Shown: positions 9,639 through 15,183, counted from the stretch's first letter. The stretch is 26,503 nt of DNA from a virus (IMGVR_UViG_3300025949_000083:1-26503), one strand, 5' to 3'. Notes: generated from the sequence alone by a model not told the origin. Numbers and translations: made by a program.

Positions 9639-9719
9639 AGTATACCTCGTCACAATCAGCGTTGCCATCAACCGGTGGCTGCGCGGCCTGAACCTATCAA
9701 CCATTGAAGATCAAGTAAA
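9639..9719 (-). promoter_or_regulatory. Tandem promoters for the LysM/Rpf gene
   Basis: Minus strand. TTTACT (9714-9719), a 17-nt spacer and TAGGTT (9691-9696) with extended -10 TGATAGGTT. A second -10, TATACT (9639-9644), lies downstream with only a weak -35 (TGGCAA, 17-nt spacer). The leader to the ATG is about 160 or 110 nt and can form several hairpins, including one just before the ribosome site. Confidence 0.6.
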
Positions 9720-9744
9720 CACCTGAGGTACGAGGAATAACACT

Positions 9745-10026
9745 TCAGTCGGCGGCGTCGATCTGGCCGGCGACCGCCTCGTGAGCCTTGATCAGCTTCT
9801 CGGCGAGGTAGACCCGTACGTGACGCTTGCGGGAGCCGTTGACGCGCTTGCCGACCGGCCGCAGCTTGATCAGGTCGATGAGGCTGCGGACCTGGCCCTC
9901 GCTGAGGTTGGGCGGCCCGAGCAGCTCGGCCGCGTCGTACACGGACCAGTACTCCGTGGCGAGGGTGGGAACGACCGGCAGGTCACGCGAGGACCAGCCG
10001 CGGCGGGGTGAGGTGGGGTCAGTCAC
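9745..10026 (-). CDS. Small winged HTH / excisionase-like DNA-binding protein
   Basis: A 93-residue protein. Residues about 28-85 read like a MerR/excisionase-type winged helix: WSVYDAAELLGPP, a recognition helix (QVRSLIDLIKLRP) and a basic wing (RVNGSRKRHVRVY). GTG 10026 overlaps the previous gene's stop by 4 bp (GTGA), so the two are co-translated. Possible roles are transcription regulator or directionality factor. No integrase is seen in the window, so regulator is preferred. Moderate confidence in the fold, low in the role. Confidence 0.65.
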   Translation of the reverse strand: MTDPTSPRRGWSSRDLPVVPTLATEYWSVYDAAELLGPPNLSEGQVRSLIDLIKLRPVGKRVNGSRKRHVRVYLAEKLIKAHEAVAGQIDAAD

Positions 10027-10682
10027 GAGGCGATCCCTACGTCTTGAGTGGCTGAGGCAGGCAGGCCGACGGTGCCGTCTCGCCAGGCGAGGACCCAGTC
10101 CTGGGTCACGACCGAGTAATCCATGCGGGCGACGGGGCGGCGCTCGTCACCGTCGGCGCAGGCTGGGTTGACGCACCGGACCTCGCCGCGGCTGGACCAG
10201 AACCGCAGGGTGAGGCAGCTACAATAAGGGCAGCGAGCCTCCGACTGGCCGACGTTCCGGGGCAGCCGACGGGGGACGTCCCGCTCCCCGAGGACGACCA
10301 GGGAGCGTGAGCACCAGCCACCGAGCTGGTGGGCGGGCTCGAGGAGCCACGAGTCCTGGACGGCCTCGGCGAGGTTGCCGATCGCCCGCAAGGCGAAGAT
10401 CGTGTTGGCGTCGTCACCGCCGCGGGCGTGCCAGCGCATGCCGGCGAGGTCGCGAAGGTCGTTCTCGAGGTAGCGAGCGAGCGCGTGCAGCTCGAGGACG
10501 AGGTGAGCCACCGGGGCGTTCCACGGGGGCTGCGAGTGGTCGATCCGACCGGACCGACCCCGACCACCGAGCCGGCTGACCGCGGTCGCGATGATCGCGG
10601 CCAGCCGGGCGTTGAGGTCGACGGCGCTGCTGACCGCGTCGAGCAACCGATCGCGGCCCGTTGATCTTACGGGCTCCGTCAT
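10023..10682 (-). CDS. Zinc-ribbon protein of unknown function
   Basis: A 219-residue protein. The N-terminal two thirds are helical with no recognised motif. Residues about 148-172 contain CPYC...CVNPAC, a four-cysteine zinc ribbon. The family resembles proteins found beside small HTH genes in actinophages, and the same pairing with the 9745 gene occurs here, but no function is established. ATG 10682 lies 6 nt after a TACTAT -10 box, so the transcript probably starts at the ATG without a leader. Confidence 0.65.
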   Translation of the reverse strand: MTEPVRSTGRDRLLDAVSSAVDLNARLAAIIATAVSRLGGRGRSGRIDHSQPPWNAPVAHLVLELHALARYLENDLRDLAGMRWHARGGDDANTIFALRAIGNLAEAVQDSWLLEPAHQLGGWCSRSLVVLGERDVPRRLPRNVGQSEARCPYCSCLTLRFWSSRGEVRCVNPACADGDERRPVARMDYSVVTQDWVLAWRDGTVGLPASATQDVGIAS

Positions 10683-10688
10683 GGTGCG

Positions 10689-10697
10689 ATAGTATCA
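10689..10697 (-). promoter_or_regulatory. Extended -10 promoter, leaderless transcript
   Basis: TGATACTAT on the minus strand (hexamer TACTAT, 10689-10694). The ATG begins 6 nt after the box, about where transcription would start. There is no convincing -35; the extended TG probably compensates. Confidence 0.5.
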
Positions 10698-10720
10698 CCG
10701 CACTGACCATCGTTCGCTGA

Positions 10721-11176
10721 TCAGAAGTTACCGTTCGATACCTGAAGGCAGGGGATCCCGACCACGTTTCGCCACAGGTCGACGACCTGGTTGCGGTCGT
10801 CGAAAGCGGCGATGACGTTGAACCTGGGCTGGATCAGAACGTAGAAGAGGTGCCGCTTCAGGTCGACATCCCTAGCGTAGCGCCACTCGTCGGTGTCGGG
10901 TCGCAGGTAGAGGCTGTGCTTCACGACCTCACGGCTCAGCCGACCGTGCAGGTGGGCCGTGATGAAGTCGGTGGTCGCGTCGTGGCAGACGACGTTGCGG
11001 CCGGACGCGAACACGAGCTCGTCGCCGACGTCGAGCAGGGCCCGCGCGACGGCGAGCACGGGCTCGTTGGGGAGGTCCTCGTGGACCCGGTCCCAGTCGT
11101 AGGGCCCGCGGCCGCCCGGGGCCCGCAGGGCCAGGGTGCCGTCGACGTCGAACAGCCAGGCTCGCCTTCTCGCCAC
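10721..11176 (-). CDS. Polynucleotide 3'-phosphatase (T4 Pnk phosphatase-like HAD)
   Basis: A 151-residue HAD-family protein like the phosphatase half of T4 polynucleotide kinase, which removes 3'-phosphates or 2',3'-cyclic phosphates from broken RNA or DNA. It has DVDGTLAL (motif I), FASGRN (motif II), a lysine in DLKRH and AFDDRNQVVDLWR (motif IV), ending in the C-terminal pattern CLQVSNGNF. The kinase half is absent here. GTG 11176 has a CGGAG site 7 nt upstream. An in-frame start at 11230 or 11233 is possible but would place the 11206-11229 hairpin in the coding region. Next to Ro60 and tRNA genes it fits RNA repair. Confidence 0.8.
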   Translation of the reverse strand: MARRRAWLFDVDGTLALRAPGGRGPYDWDRVHEDLPNEPVLAVARALLDVGDELVFASGRNVVCHDATTDFITAHLHGRLSREVVKHSLYLRPDTDEWRYARDVDLKRHLFYVLIQPRFNVIAAFDDRNQVVDLWRNVVGIPCLQVSNGNF

Positions 11177-11205
11177 GTGTCTGCTCCGTTTCCTAGATAC
11201 GACGA

Positions 11206-11229
11206 TGGGGCCGGGTTGACCCGGCCCCA
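11206..11229 (-). terminator. GC-rich hairpin terminator
   Basis: Inverted repeat TGGGGCCGGGT (11206-11216) with ACCCGGCCCCA (11219-11229), downstream of the Ro60 and Cys/Arg genes and upstream of the phosphatase start. It probably ends that transcript. It could also lie in the phosphatase leader. Confidence 0.6.
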
Positions 11230-11265
11230 CCATCTCTCCGCGCTCACATCCAAGGTGATGAGATT

Positions 11266-11274
11266 ACTGTACCA
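11266..11274 (-). promoter_or_regulatory. Possible extended -10 promoter for the phosphatase gene
   Basis: TGGTACAGT on the minus strand matches the TGRTAnnnT pattern seen at several other starts in this window. The -35 is weak (TGGTAG). It lies upstream of the 11206-11229 hairpin, so attenuation is conceivable. Confidence 0.35.
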
Positions 11275-11288
11275 CTGATGTATCGCCT

Positions 11289-11435
11289 CTACCAGCGACT
11301 CGCCCGGCGAAGCAGCCAGAGCCAGAAGCCGAGGCGGTGCCGTCGCCGGCGTCGTCGGCGCACCTCAGCCACGACCTGGCAGCGCGGGAAGCTGCAGCCA
11401 CCGGCGCACCAAACGGCGCACCTCAGCTCTCCCAC
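11289..11435 (-). CDS. Small Cys- and Arg-rich protein
   Basis: A 48-residue frame overlapping the end of the Ro60 gene by 13 bp. Four cysteines spaced CX3CX3CX4C (residues 6-19) come first, followed by a run of Arg/His (26-34) and a Trp/Leu-rich tail (GFWLWLL). This could be a zinc-binding, nucleic-acid-binding peptide. GTG 11435 has a GGCGGGG stretch upstream. Short length and high GC make chance possible. Confidence 0.4.
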   Translation of the reverse strand: MGELRCAVWCAGGCSFPRCQVVAEVRRRRRRRHRLGFWLWLLRRASRW

Positions 11436-13129
11436 GGCCAGCGCCCCGCCTGGCCGGCCTCGAGGGTCAACGGCAGCCCGAACATGGCGTCGGTCAGGCC
11501 GCCAAGCTCGTGACGGTTGCTGCCCGGCGTGACCGGCATCATCGTGTTCTTGTAGCCGGCGAGGTTGAACGCGTAGATCGGCACGTTCCGCGGGGCAGCC
11601 GAGTCGACGTCACCCACCCCGTAGTTTCCCATCGTCTGACAGTCGGTCAGGATGATGACGCGGCTGTGCTCAGGCCGCAGCGTCTCGCGGACCGCCCTCG
11701 CGATCTCGGTGCCGCCGCCGGCGCTCCCCTGGTATCGCTTGAACGTTTCCACCGCCTTGAGCAGGCTCGTGCCTGGCTCGACACCGGTGACGTGGAACTG
11801 CGTGTTCGCGAAGCCCCACGCGTCGACGCCGGCCGGGTTCCGGATCTTCAGGGCGAGCCCGAAGAGCGCGGCCGCGGTCGAGTAGTCCATCTTGGAGTTT
11901 TCGGACAGCTTGCCCCAGGTCATCGACGCGGAGGTGTCGATGAGCACGAGGGTCCGGCCCGGCAGTACGGGCACGTTCGCCAGGGAGTGGTTCACGGCCT
12001 GCTCCAGGGCGTGGCCCCACCGCAGGGACGGGGCCTCGAGGTAGGCGTTGAGGAACCGGAACGGCAGCTGACGGCTCTTCCGGATCTGCTCCGGGTCGGC
12101 GAGCCGCGTCAGGAGCGGTCCGATCACCGAGTCCGGGACGCCGGCCTGGTCGAGGCCGCGCAGGTTGCGCAGCAGGGCCATGTAGCCGAGCTTGGGCAGC
12201 GCGAGCTGCCAGATCTCGGCGTCGGTGACGGCGCGGCCCTCGCTCGGCTTCTCGCCGAGCCACGACTTGAGCCACTCCCACTGGCCGACCATCGCCCCGT
12301 GGATCAGGTCGAGGGCGACCTGGTCGTCCGCGAGGGCGCGGCGCGCGAGGTCGTGCCGCTCGCTGGGGGTCAGGCGCGCCATCGCCCACCGGACCCGGAC
12401 GTGGGTCAGGGACTCGGGCGGCTCCGCCCCGTCGCGGCCGTGCCGGGCGGTGATCGCCCACCGGAACAGGTCGTCCTGCCAGGTGCGCTCCGCGCCGGGG
12501 GTGCGGACGTCGGCGTGGGTCAGCTCGAGGACGTCGCCGAACCGCAGGGCCTTGCCCTCACCGTCGTAGCGCAGGAACGCGGCCTCGTCGTAGAGGCGCG
12601 TGACGGCGTCGGCGACGCCGCGCTTGACCGGCTTCGGCAGCTTGACGACGATCGTGCCGTCGGGGCGGGTGACGCCGAACCGGTGCCGCCAGTAGGCGAG
12701 GAGCTCGCCCGGCTCATCGGGGCGCTGCAGCACCGACGTGACCAGCTCGCGGTTGCCGTCACCGTGCAGGCCGGCGGTGAGCCGGGCGTGCACGGCCTCC
12801 GCGGCGAGCAGGATCGACGCGGTGCGGATGTTGCCCGGGCCGCGCAGCCACGAGAGGAAGACCCGCACCCACGGCCACGTCTCCTCGTTGACGGCGAGCT
12901 GGGCCACGAGCTCCCGCAGGCGCTGCACGTTCTCGTCCGCGGTGTCGTAGAAGCCCCTCTCACCAGCGAACCGCGAGACCGCCCGCCTGAAGAGCTCGGA
13001 CTGCGCGTCGCTCTGGAAGCCGGGCGCGCCCTCGTGGGTGAGCCCGTCCGGGGTCGCGCTGAGCGTCCGCAGCGGGCCGCTCGCGGCCGCGCGCCGCGGT
13101 TGGGTCGATGCCTTGTTGAATCCTGCCAC
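11423..13129 (-). CDS. rsr: Ro60-family RNA-binding protein (TROVE + vWA)
   Basis: A 568-residue ortholog of Ro60/Rsr, the ring-shaped protein that holds Y RNAs and the 3' ends of misfolded or structured RNAs. The TROVE HEAT-repeat ring fills about residues 1-385, with the typical opening 'sequesters N-K-A...Q' and blocks such as WPWVRVFLSWLRGPGNIRTAS. The vWA domain (about 390-568) keeps a complete metal site: DTSAS (D398, S400, S402), T474 in GGGTE and D496 in IILTDCQ. GTG 13129 is chosen for the GAGAGGAA site upstream; the frame extends to 13171 only through a terminator hairpin. It is the first protein gene after the RNA operon on the same strand, and its likely RNA partners lie 0.2-1.6 kb upstream. 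Confidence 0.92.
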   Translation of the reverse strand: MAGFNKASTQPRRAAASGPLRTLSATPDGLTHEGAPGFQSDAQSELFRRAVSRFAGERGFYDTADENVQRLRELVAQLAVNEETWPWVRVFLSWLRGPGNIRTASILLAAEAVHARLTAGLHGDGNRELVTSVLQRPDEPGELLAYWRHRFGVTRPDGTIVVKLPKPVKRGVADAVTRLYDEAAFLRYDGEGKALRFGDVLELTHADVRTPGAERTWQDDLFRWAITARHGRDGAEPPESLTHVRVRWAMARLTPSERHDLARRALADDQVALDLIHGAMVGQWEWLKSWLGEKPSEGRAVTDAEIWQLALPKLGYMALLRNLRGLDQAGVPDSVIGPLLTRLADPEQIRKSRQLPFRFLNAYLEAPSLRWGHALEQAVNHSLANVPVLPGRTLVLIDTSASMTWGKLSENSKMDYSTAAALFGLALKIRNPAGVDAWGFANTQFHVTGVEPGTSLLKAVETFKRYQGSAGGGTEIARAVRETLRPEHSRVIILTDCQTMGNYGVGDVDSAAPRNVPIYAFNLAGYKNTMMPVTPGSNRHELGGLTDAMFGLPLTLEAGQAGRWPWES

Positions 13130-13158
13130 GTTCCGGGTTCCTCTCAGCTTGAACGAGA

Positions 13159-13198
13159 ACGAGGCCCCCACCAGCCGTTAAGCTGGTGGGGGCCTCGT
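13159..13198 (-). terminator. Terminator between RNA operon and Ro60
   Basis: A perfect 17-bp stem (13159-13175 with 13182-13198) and a 6-nt loop, followed on the minus strand by TCTCGTT. It is the strongest hairpin near the end of the tRNA/Y RNA operon. It leaves only 30 nt before the Ro60 start, so Ro60 may depend on read-through, a link between RNA load and protein dose. Confidence 0.75.
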
Positions 13199-13204
13199 GG
13201 TGGA

Positions 13205-13238
13205 CGGTCTCAACCGCCTGCCTTGTCGGTTGAGACCG
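13205..13238 (-). repeat. 12-bp inverted repeat at the 3' end of the RNA operon
   Basis: CGGTCTCAACCG (13205-13216) pairs with 13227-13238 around a 10-nt loop. It directly follows the initiator tRNA and precedes the 13159 terminator. It may protect the 3' end or guide tRNA 3' processing. Confidence 0.55.
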
Positions 13239-13240
13239 AG

Positions 13241-13314
13241 TTGCGGGGACGGGATTTGAACCCGTGACCACTGGGTTATGAGCCCAGCGCGCTACCGAAC
13301 TGCGCCACCCCGCT
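13241..13314 (-). tRNA. Initiator tRNA-fMet (CAU)
   Basis: Full cloverleaf on the minus strand. The anticodon loop is CTCATAA with CAU anticodon. Two initiator hallmarks are visible: three G-C pairs in a row in the anticodon stem (GGG/CCC) and an unpaired 1-72 position (A opposite A) over a GCGGGG/CCCCGC acceptor stem. D-arm GCGC/GCGC; T-arm CGGGTTCAAATCCCG. No CCA is encoded. A phage-borne initiator tRNA is uncommon. Confidence 0.85.
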
Positions 13315-13317
13315 GCA

Positions 13318-13418
13318 CGTGAGCTGGACCGGGACGAGACCTGAGGTGACGGGCGGCGTCTGTTTGCAACCAATTTGCGAAGTAGCCGCTCGTCCGCGCA
13401 CCGTCCCGGCCGCTCACG
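13318..13418 (-). ncRNA. Y RNA-like RNA, copy E (short form)
   Basis: About 101 nt. The closing helix is bipartite: CGTGAGC with GCTCACG (13412-13418/13318-13324), then CCGGGACG with CGTCCCGG (13402-13409/13329-13336). Inside lie the shared 5' motif (GGTGCGCGGACGAGCGGCTACTTC region) and the 3' motif GGTCTCG. An inner helix of about 9 pairs (GACG-GCGGC with GCCGC-CGTC) leads to a short hairpin, with no tRNA-like module. It is the shortest of two simple forms and ends 4 nt before the initiator tRNA. Confidence 0.6.
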
Positions 13419-13421
13419 AGA

Positions 13422-13502
13422 TCACCACGAGACCTGGGACGACCTGGGGCGACTCTTCAAATTAGCAGTTTGATATAGCCCCTGGTCTTTGCACCGTGGC
13501 GA
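13422..13502 (-). ncRNA. Y RNA-like RNA, copy D (short form)
   Basis: About 81 nt. Closing helix TCGCCACG with CGTGGTGA (13495-13502/13422-13429, one G-U). Shared 5' motif GGTGCAAAG and 3' motif GGTCTCG. Inner helix GGGGC with GCCCC. The apical part is a single hairpin, TCAAA-CTGCTAA-TTTGA, which looks like a tRNA-Ser (GCU) anticodon arm with no other tRNA arms. The tRNA-like T- and D-arms are missing. Confidence 0.6.
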
Positions 13503-13522
13503 AGCCTGTGTGTAGTTGTGGG

Positions 13523-13667
13523 TCGACGCGAGACCAGGTGGCTGGCGGCGTGATCCTCGAAATGCTGCCGATTACACCACGTCCCCGAGGGGACGGCGGG
13601 ATTCGAACCCGCACCTCAACCTAATCAGGGTTGTGTGAAGTAGTCGCTGGCCGTCGCACCGCGTCGA
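13523..13667 (-). ncRNA. Y RNA-like RNA, copy C, with tRNA-like module
   Basis: About 145 nt. Closing helix TCGACGCG with CGCGTCGA (13660-13667/13523-13530, perfect). Shared 5' motif GGTGCGACGGCCAGCG and 3' motif GGTCTCG. The apical module holds, in order: an anticodon-like arm with GAU in the loop (13617-13633), a T-arm with TTCGAAT loop (13596-13612), an acceptor-like stem CGTCCCC/GGGGACG closed by a 2-nt loop (13580-13595) and a D-arm-like hairpin with GG in the loop (about 13562-13577). The tRNA arms are thus circularly permuted and the acceptor end is capped. Confidence 0.65.
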
Positions 13668-13763
13668 TGAAGTTGTGGGAACCGACTGACCTGGGTTGCC
13701 CCGGCCCATAGGCTATGACCGCCGCGTCTGGTCTCACGCTCGGTTCTAGACGTGAGCCACGTT

Positions 13764-13898
13764 GCATCACCTCGAGACCTGAGCGTCGGTCGGGGTAGCC
13801 GCTTGGCCGCTGCGGCGAACGACCGGGGTTGAGACCGGTCGATGGGATTCGAACCCATGATTCTTGTGGAAGTACCCGCTCGACTTCGCACCGAGGTG
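13764..13898 (-). ncRNA. Y RNA-like RNA, copy B, with tRNA-like module
   Basis: About 135 nt and the clearest copy. Closing helix CACCTCG with CGAGGTG (13892-13898/13768-13774). Shared 5' motif GGTGCGAAGTCGAGCGG and 3' motif GGTCTCG. Inner helices GAGCG/CGCTC and GGGTA/TACCC lead to a T-arm (13842-13858, TTCGAAT loop). Next come a 7-bp acceptor-like stem CGACCGG/CCGGTCG capped by an 8-nt loop (13820-13841) and a 5-bp D-arm with AGCGG in its loop (13798-13816). There is no anticodon arm and no free acceptor end. About 95 bp of spacer with a CTCACG/CGTGAG hairpin separates it from copy C. Confidence 0.7.
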
Positions 13899-13905
13899 CC
13901 TTGCG

Positions 13906-13980
13906 TGGCTGCCGATGGACTTGAACCACCGACCCCCGCCTTATCAGGGCGGTGCTCTAACCTGTCTGAGCTAGACAGCC
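13906..13980 (-). tRNA. tRNA-Ile (GAU)
   Basis: Canonical cloverleaf. Acceptor GGCTGTC/GGCAGCC with one G-U, D-arm GCTC/GAGC, anticodon stem CGCC/GGCG with loop CTGATAA (GAU), T-loop TTCAAGT, discriminator A, no encoded CCA. It lies between the unassigned RNA at 13981-14106 and Y RNA-like copy B. Confidence 0.9.
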
Positions 13981-14106
13981 GTACGGTGAGATCCTACCAC
14001 CGGGAGGGAGTCGAACCCGCTAGGTTGGTCGCGACACCAACCCGTCGTCCGGACGCGGAGTTGAACCGAGCCGGATCTCACCTGAGCGACCTCGCGTAGT
14101 CGCCTG
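13981..14106 (-). ncRNA. Unassigned structured RNA between two tRNAs
   Basis: Fills exactly the 126 nt between tRNA-Asp and tRNA-Ile. Its ends pair as GGTGAGATCC with GGATCTCACC (13985-13994/14073-14082, perfect 10 bp). Inside are two T-loop-like sequences (CGGTTCAACTCCG and GGGTTCGACTCCC) and a GGTTGGT/ACCAACC hairpin. A class II tRNA with acceptor GGTGAGA/TCTCACC was tried, but the T-arm does not sit next to the acceptor. It lacks the Y RNA motifs. Confidence 0.45.
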
Positions 14107-14178
14107 CGCCGGAGACGGGGATCGAACCCGCGACCTCTCCCTCGACAGGGGAGCGCTCTTCCATTGAGCTACTCTGGC
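14107..14178 (-). tRNA. tRNA-Asp (GUC)
   Basis: Cloverleaf with anticodon stem CTCCC/GGGAG and loop CTGTCGA (GUC). D-arm GCTC/GAGC, T-arm GCGGG TTCGATC CCCGT, discriminator G as in most tRNA-Asp. The acceptor GCCAGAG/CTCCGGC has one A-C mismatch. No CCA encoded. Confidence 0.85.
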
Positions 14179-14255
14179 TTACGTGGTCCTCTGGCCGCTG
14201 AGGTACACCCCCTCGAAGTGGAGGTGAGGGGACTCGAACCCCCGACTTCCCACCG
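14179..14255 (-). ncRNA. Stand-alone permuted tRNA mimic (77 nt)
   Basis: Lies flush between tRNA-Phe and tRNA-Asp, so processing of the two tRNAs would release it exactly. In 5'-3' order it has a T-arm (14227-14243, TTCGAGT loop), an acceptor-like stem CACCTCC/GGGGGTG capped by a 7-nt loop (14206-14226), TA as at tRNA positions 8-9 and a D-arm CCTC-AGCGGCCA-GAGG (14188-14203). Its two ends pair by GTGG/CCAC where the anticodon stem would be. It lacks the GGTGC/GGTCTCG motifs of copies A-E, so it may be a free tRNA mimic or a permuted tRNA precursor. Confidence 0.6.
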
Positions 14256-14329
14256 TGACTGCCGCTGGACTCGAACCAGCTACCTTCCGAGTTTCAACCG
14301 GACGCTCTCCCAGCTTGAGCTAGGCAGCC
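14256..14329 (-). tRNA. tRNA-Phe (GAA)
   Basis: Cloverleaf with acceptor GGCTGCC/GGCAGTC (one G-U), D-arm GCTC/GAGC, anticodon loop TTGAAAC (GAA), T-arm GCTGG TTCGAGT CCAGC and discriminator A. No CCA encoded. Confidence 0.88.
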
Positions 14330-14450
14330 AAGCACACGGTGAACCATCGCCGATCCATCAGCATCGAACGCGATGTTCGATGCTTTTACCACGGACCAGG
14401 GACTCGAGTACTGCCCGTGGTGGGCTGACACCCGTGCGTGCCTTCCCTTG
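14330..14450 (-). ncRNA. Unassigned structured RNA spacer
   Basis: 121 nt exactly between tRNA-Glu and tRNA-Phe, with no gene. It holds a perfect 9-bp hairpin, GCATCGAAC with GTTCGATGC (14361-14383), preceded on the minus strand by AAAA. It also holds a 6-bp helix CCACGG/CCGTGG (14389-14394/14415-14420). It does not match the Y RNA-like copies. It is longer and more structured than a normal tRNA spacer. Confidence 0.35.
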
Positions 14451-14522
14451 TACCCCACGCCGGGATCGAACCGGCGCCTTCCGCTTGAGGGGCGGAGGTG
14501 ACTACCACTACACCAGTGGGGC
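14451..14522 (-). tRNA. tRNA-Glu (CUC) with C33
   Basis: Cloverleaf with acceptor GCCCCAC/GTGGGGT (one G-U), D-arm GTG/CAC, anticodon stem TCCGC/GCGGA, T-arm GCCGG TTCGATC CCGGC and discriminator A. The loop CCCTCAA gives anticodon CUC, but the base before it is C instead of the near-universal U33. It could therefore be impaired or specialised. Confidence 0.75.
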
Positions 14523-14524
14523 GT

Positions 14525-14685
14525 GAAACCTCACCGAGACCATTGAGCCTGCCCTCGGTTTTCTTTCTGACTCTTGCTCTGCCAAGTTGAGCTACCCCAC
14601 GACCGAGGTCGAGGGGACGGGACTTGAACCCGCAACCCAGAGTTCCGCTTGAAGTATCCGAGTGCGTTCGCACCGGTGAGGCTTC
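14525..14685 (-). ncRNA. Y RNA-like RNA, copy A, first in the operon
   Basis: About 161 nt, the longest copy. Closing helix of 12 pairs (14674-14685 with 14525-14536, one G-U). Shared 5' motif GGTGCGAACGCAC and 3' motif GGTCTCG. Inner helices CTCGG/CCGAG and ACTCT/AGAGT lead to a T-arm (14617-14633, TTCAAGT loop). Then come an acceptor-like stem CCCCTCGACC/GGTCGTGGGG capped by a 2-nt loop (14595-14616, one mismatch) and a canonical D-arm with GG in the loop (14576-14592). The module is the permuted tRNA order seen in B and C. It ends 2 nt before tRNA-Glu. Confidence 0.68.
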
Positions 14686-14751
14686 GTTGATCGCCGGTTG
14701 ACGCCTGGTGGCCGGTCGTTCTGACTGCCGGGCTGAACCGGTGATGGTGAA

Positions 14752-14781
14752 ACCGTATCAGACAGCAACGAGCGTTGTCCA
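14752..14781 (-). promoter_or_regulatory. Promoter of the tRNA/Y RNA operon
   Basis: Minus strand: TGGACA (14776-14781), 18-nt spacer, TACGGT (14752-14757) with extended -10 TGATACGGT. Transcription would start near 14745, about 60 nt before copy A. It is divergent from the 14806 promoter. Confidence 0.75.
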
Positions 14782-14805
14782 GGGTAAATCTCAACAACTT
14801 TGCTG

Positions 14806-14834
14806 TTTACATTCACCGCCCGTGCTGGTAGGGT
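14806..14834 (+). promoter_or_regulatory. Sigma70-like promoter for the 14866 operon
   Basis: TTTACA (14806-14811), 17-nt spacer, TAGGGT (14829-14834), extended -10 TGGTAGGGT. The 13-mer TTGCTGTTTACAT (14800-14812) recurs exactly at the 17997 promoter, suggesting a shared regulator. Confidence 0.8.
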
Positions 14835-14865
14835 CGTACCAGGCAGGAACGAGCGAGGGAGTCAG

Positions 14866-15156
14866 ATGGGCAGGGACAAGCCGGCCTTCAAGAAGGCCGA
14901 CGCGGTCACGAGCGCCAAGGACCGCACGCGGAACGGCGTCATCGTGGAGGTCCTCGGGGCCAACGAGAGGGGCGTGTTCCGCTACAAGGTGGTCTGGCCC
15001 GCCGACAGGATGCGCGAGACCGAGGAGCTGGAGACCGACCTGGTGCCGCTCAAGGGAGGCAGCGGCGGTCGTCGCCACGTCACCAACGTCTTCAAGGGCA
15101 CCGTCCACGGCAAGCTGACCCAGTCGGGTGACGGTACCTTCCTCTTCGACGAGTAG
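14866..15156 (+). CDS. Small SH3-like hypothetical protein
   Basis: A 96-residue basic protein. The middle (NGVIVEVLGANERGVFRYKVVWPADRM...ELETDLVPL) reads like a small SH3/KOW-type beta barrel that could bind nucleic acid or protein. The ends are Lys-, Arg- and Gly-rich. ATG 14866 follows GCGAGGGAG. First gene of a three-gene operon from the 14806 promoter. No family recognised. Confidence 0.7.
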   Translation: MGRDKPAFKKADAVTSAKDRTRNGVIVEVLGANERGVFRYKVVWPADRMRETEELETDLVPLKGGSGGRRHVTNVFKGTVHGKLTQSGDGTFLFDE

Positions 15157-15183
15157 CCCCCGAGCCAGGAACGAGGAACTGAG

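Noticed and set aside
9745-10026. Excisionase of an integration module
   Set aside because: No integrase or attachment site is visible nearby; the HTH protein is equally likely a regulator.
11510-13267. Long plus-strand frame opposite Ro60
   Set aside because: Antisense shadow; the minus frame has a complete TROVE and vWA domain.
13562-13612. Ordinary tRNA genes at the T-arms of copies A, B and C
   Set aside because: The 5' acceptor strand and D-arm follow the T-arm instead of preceding it, and the acceptor strands are joined by a small loop, so they cannot form a normal linear tRNA.
13842-14526. Plus-strand and minus-strand protein frames across the tRNA cluster
   Set aside because: They run through tRNAs and structured RNAs and have no ribosome sites or domains.
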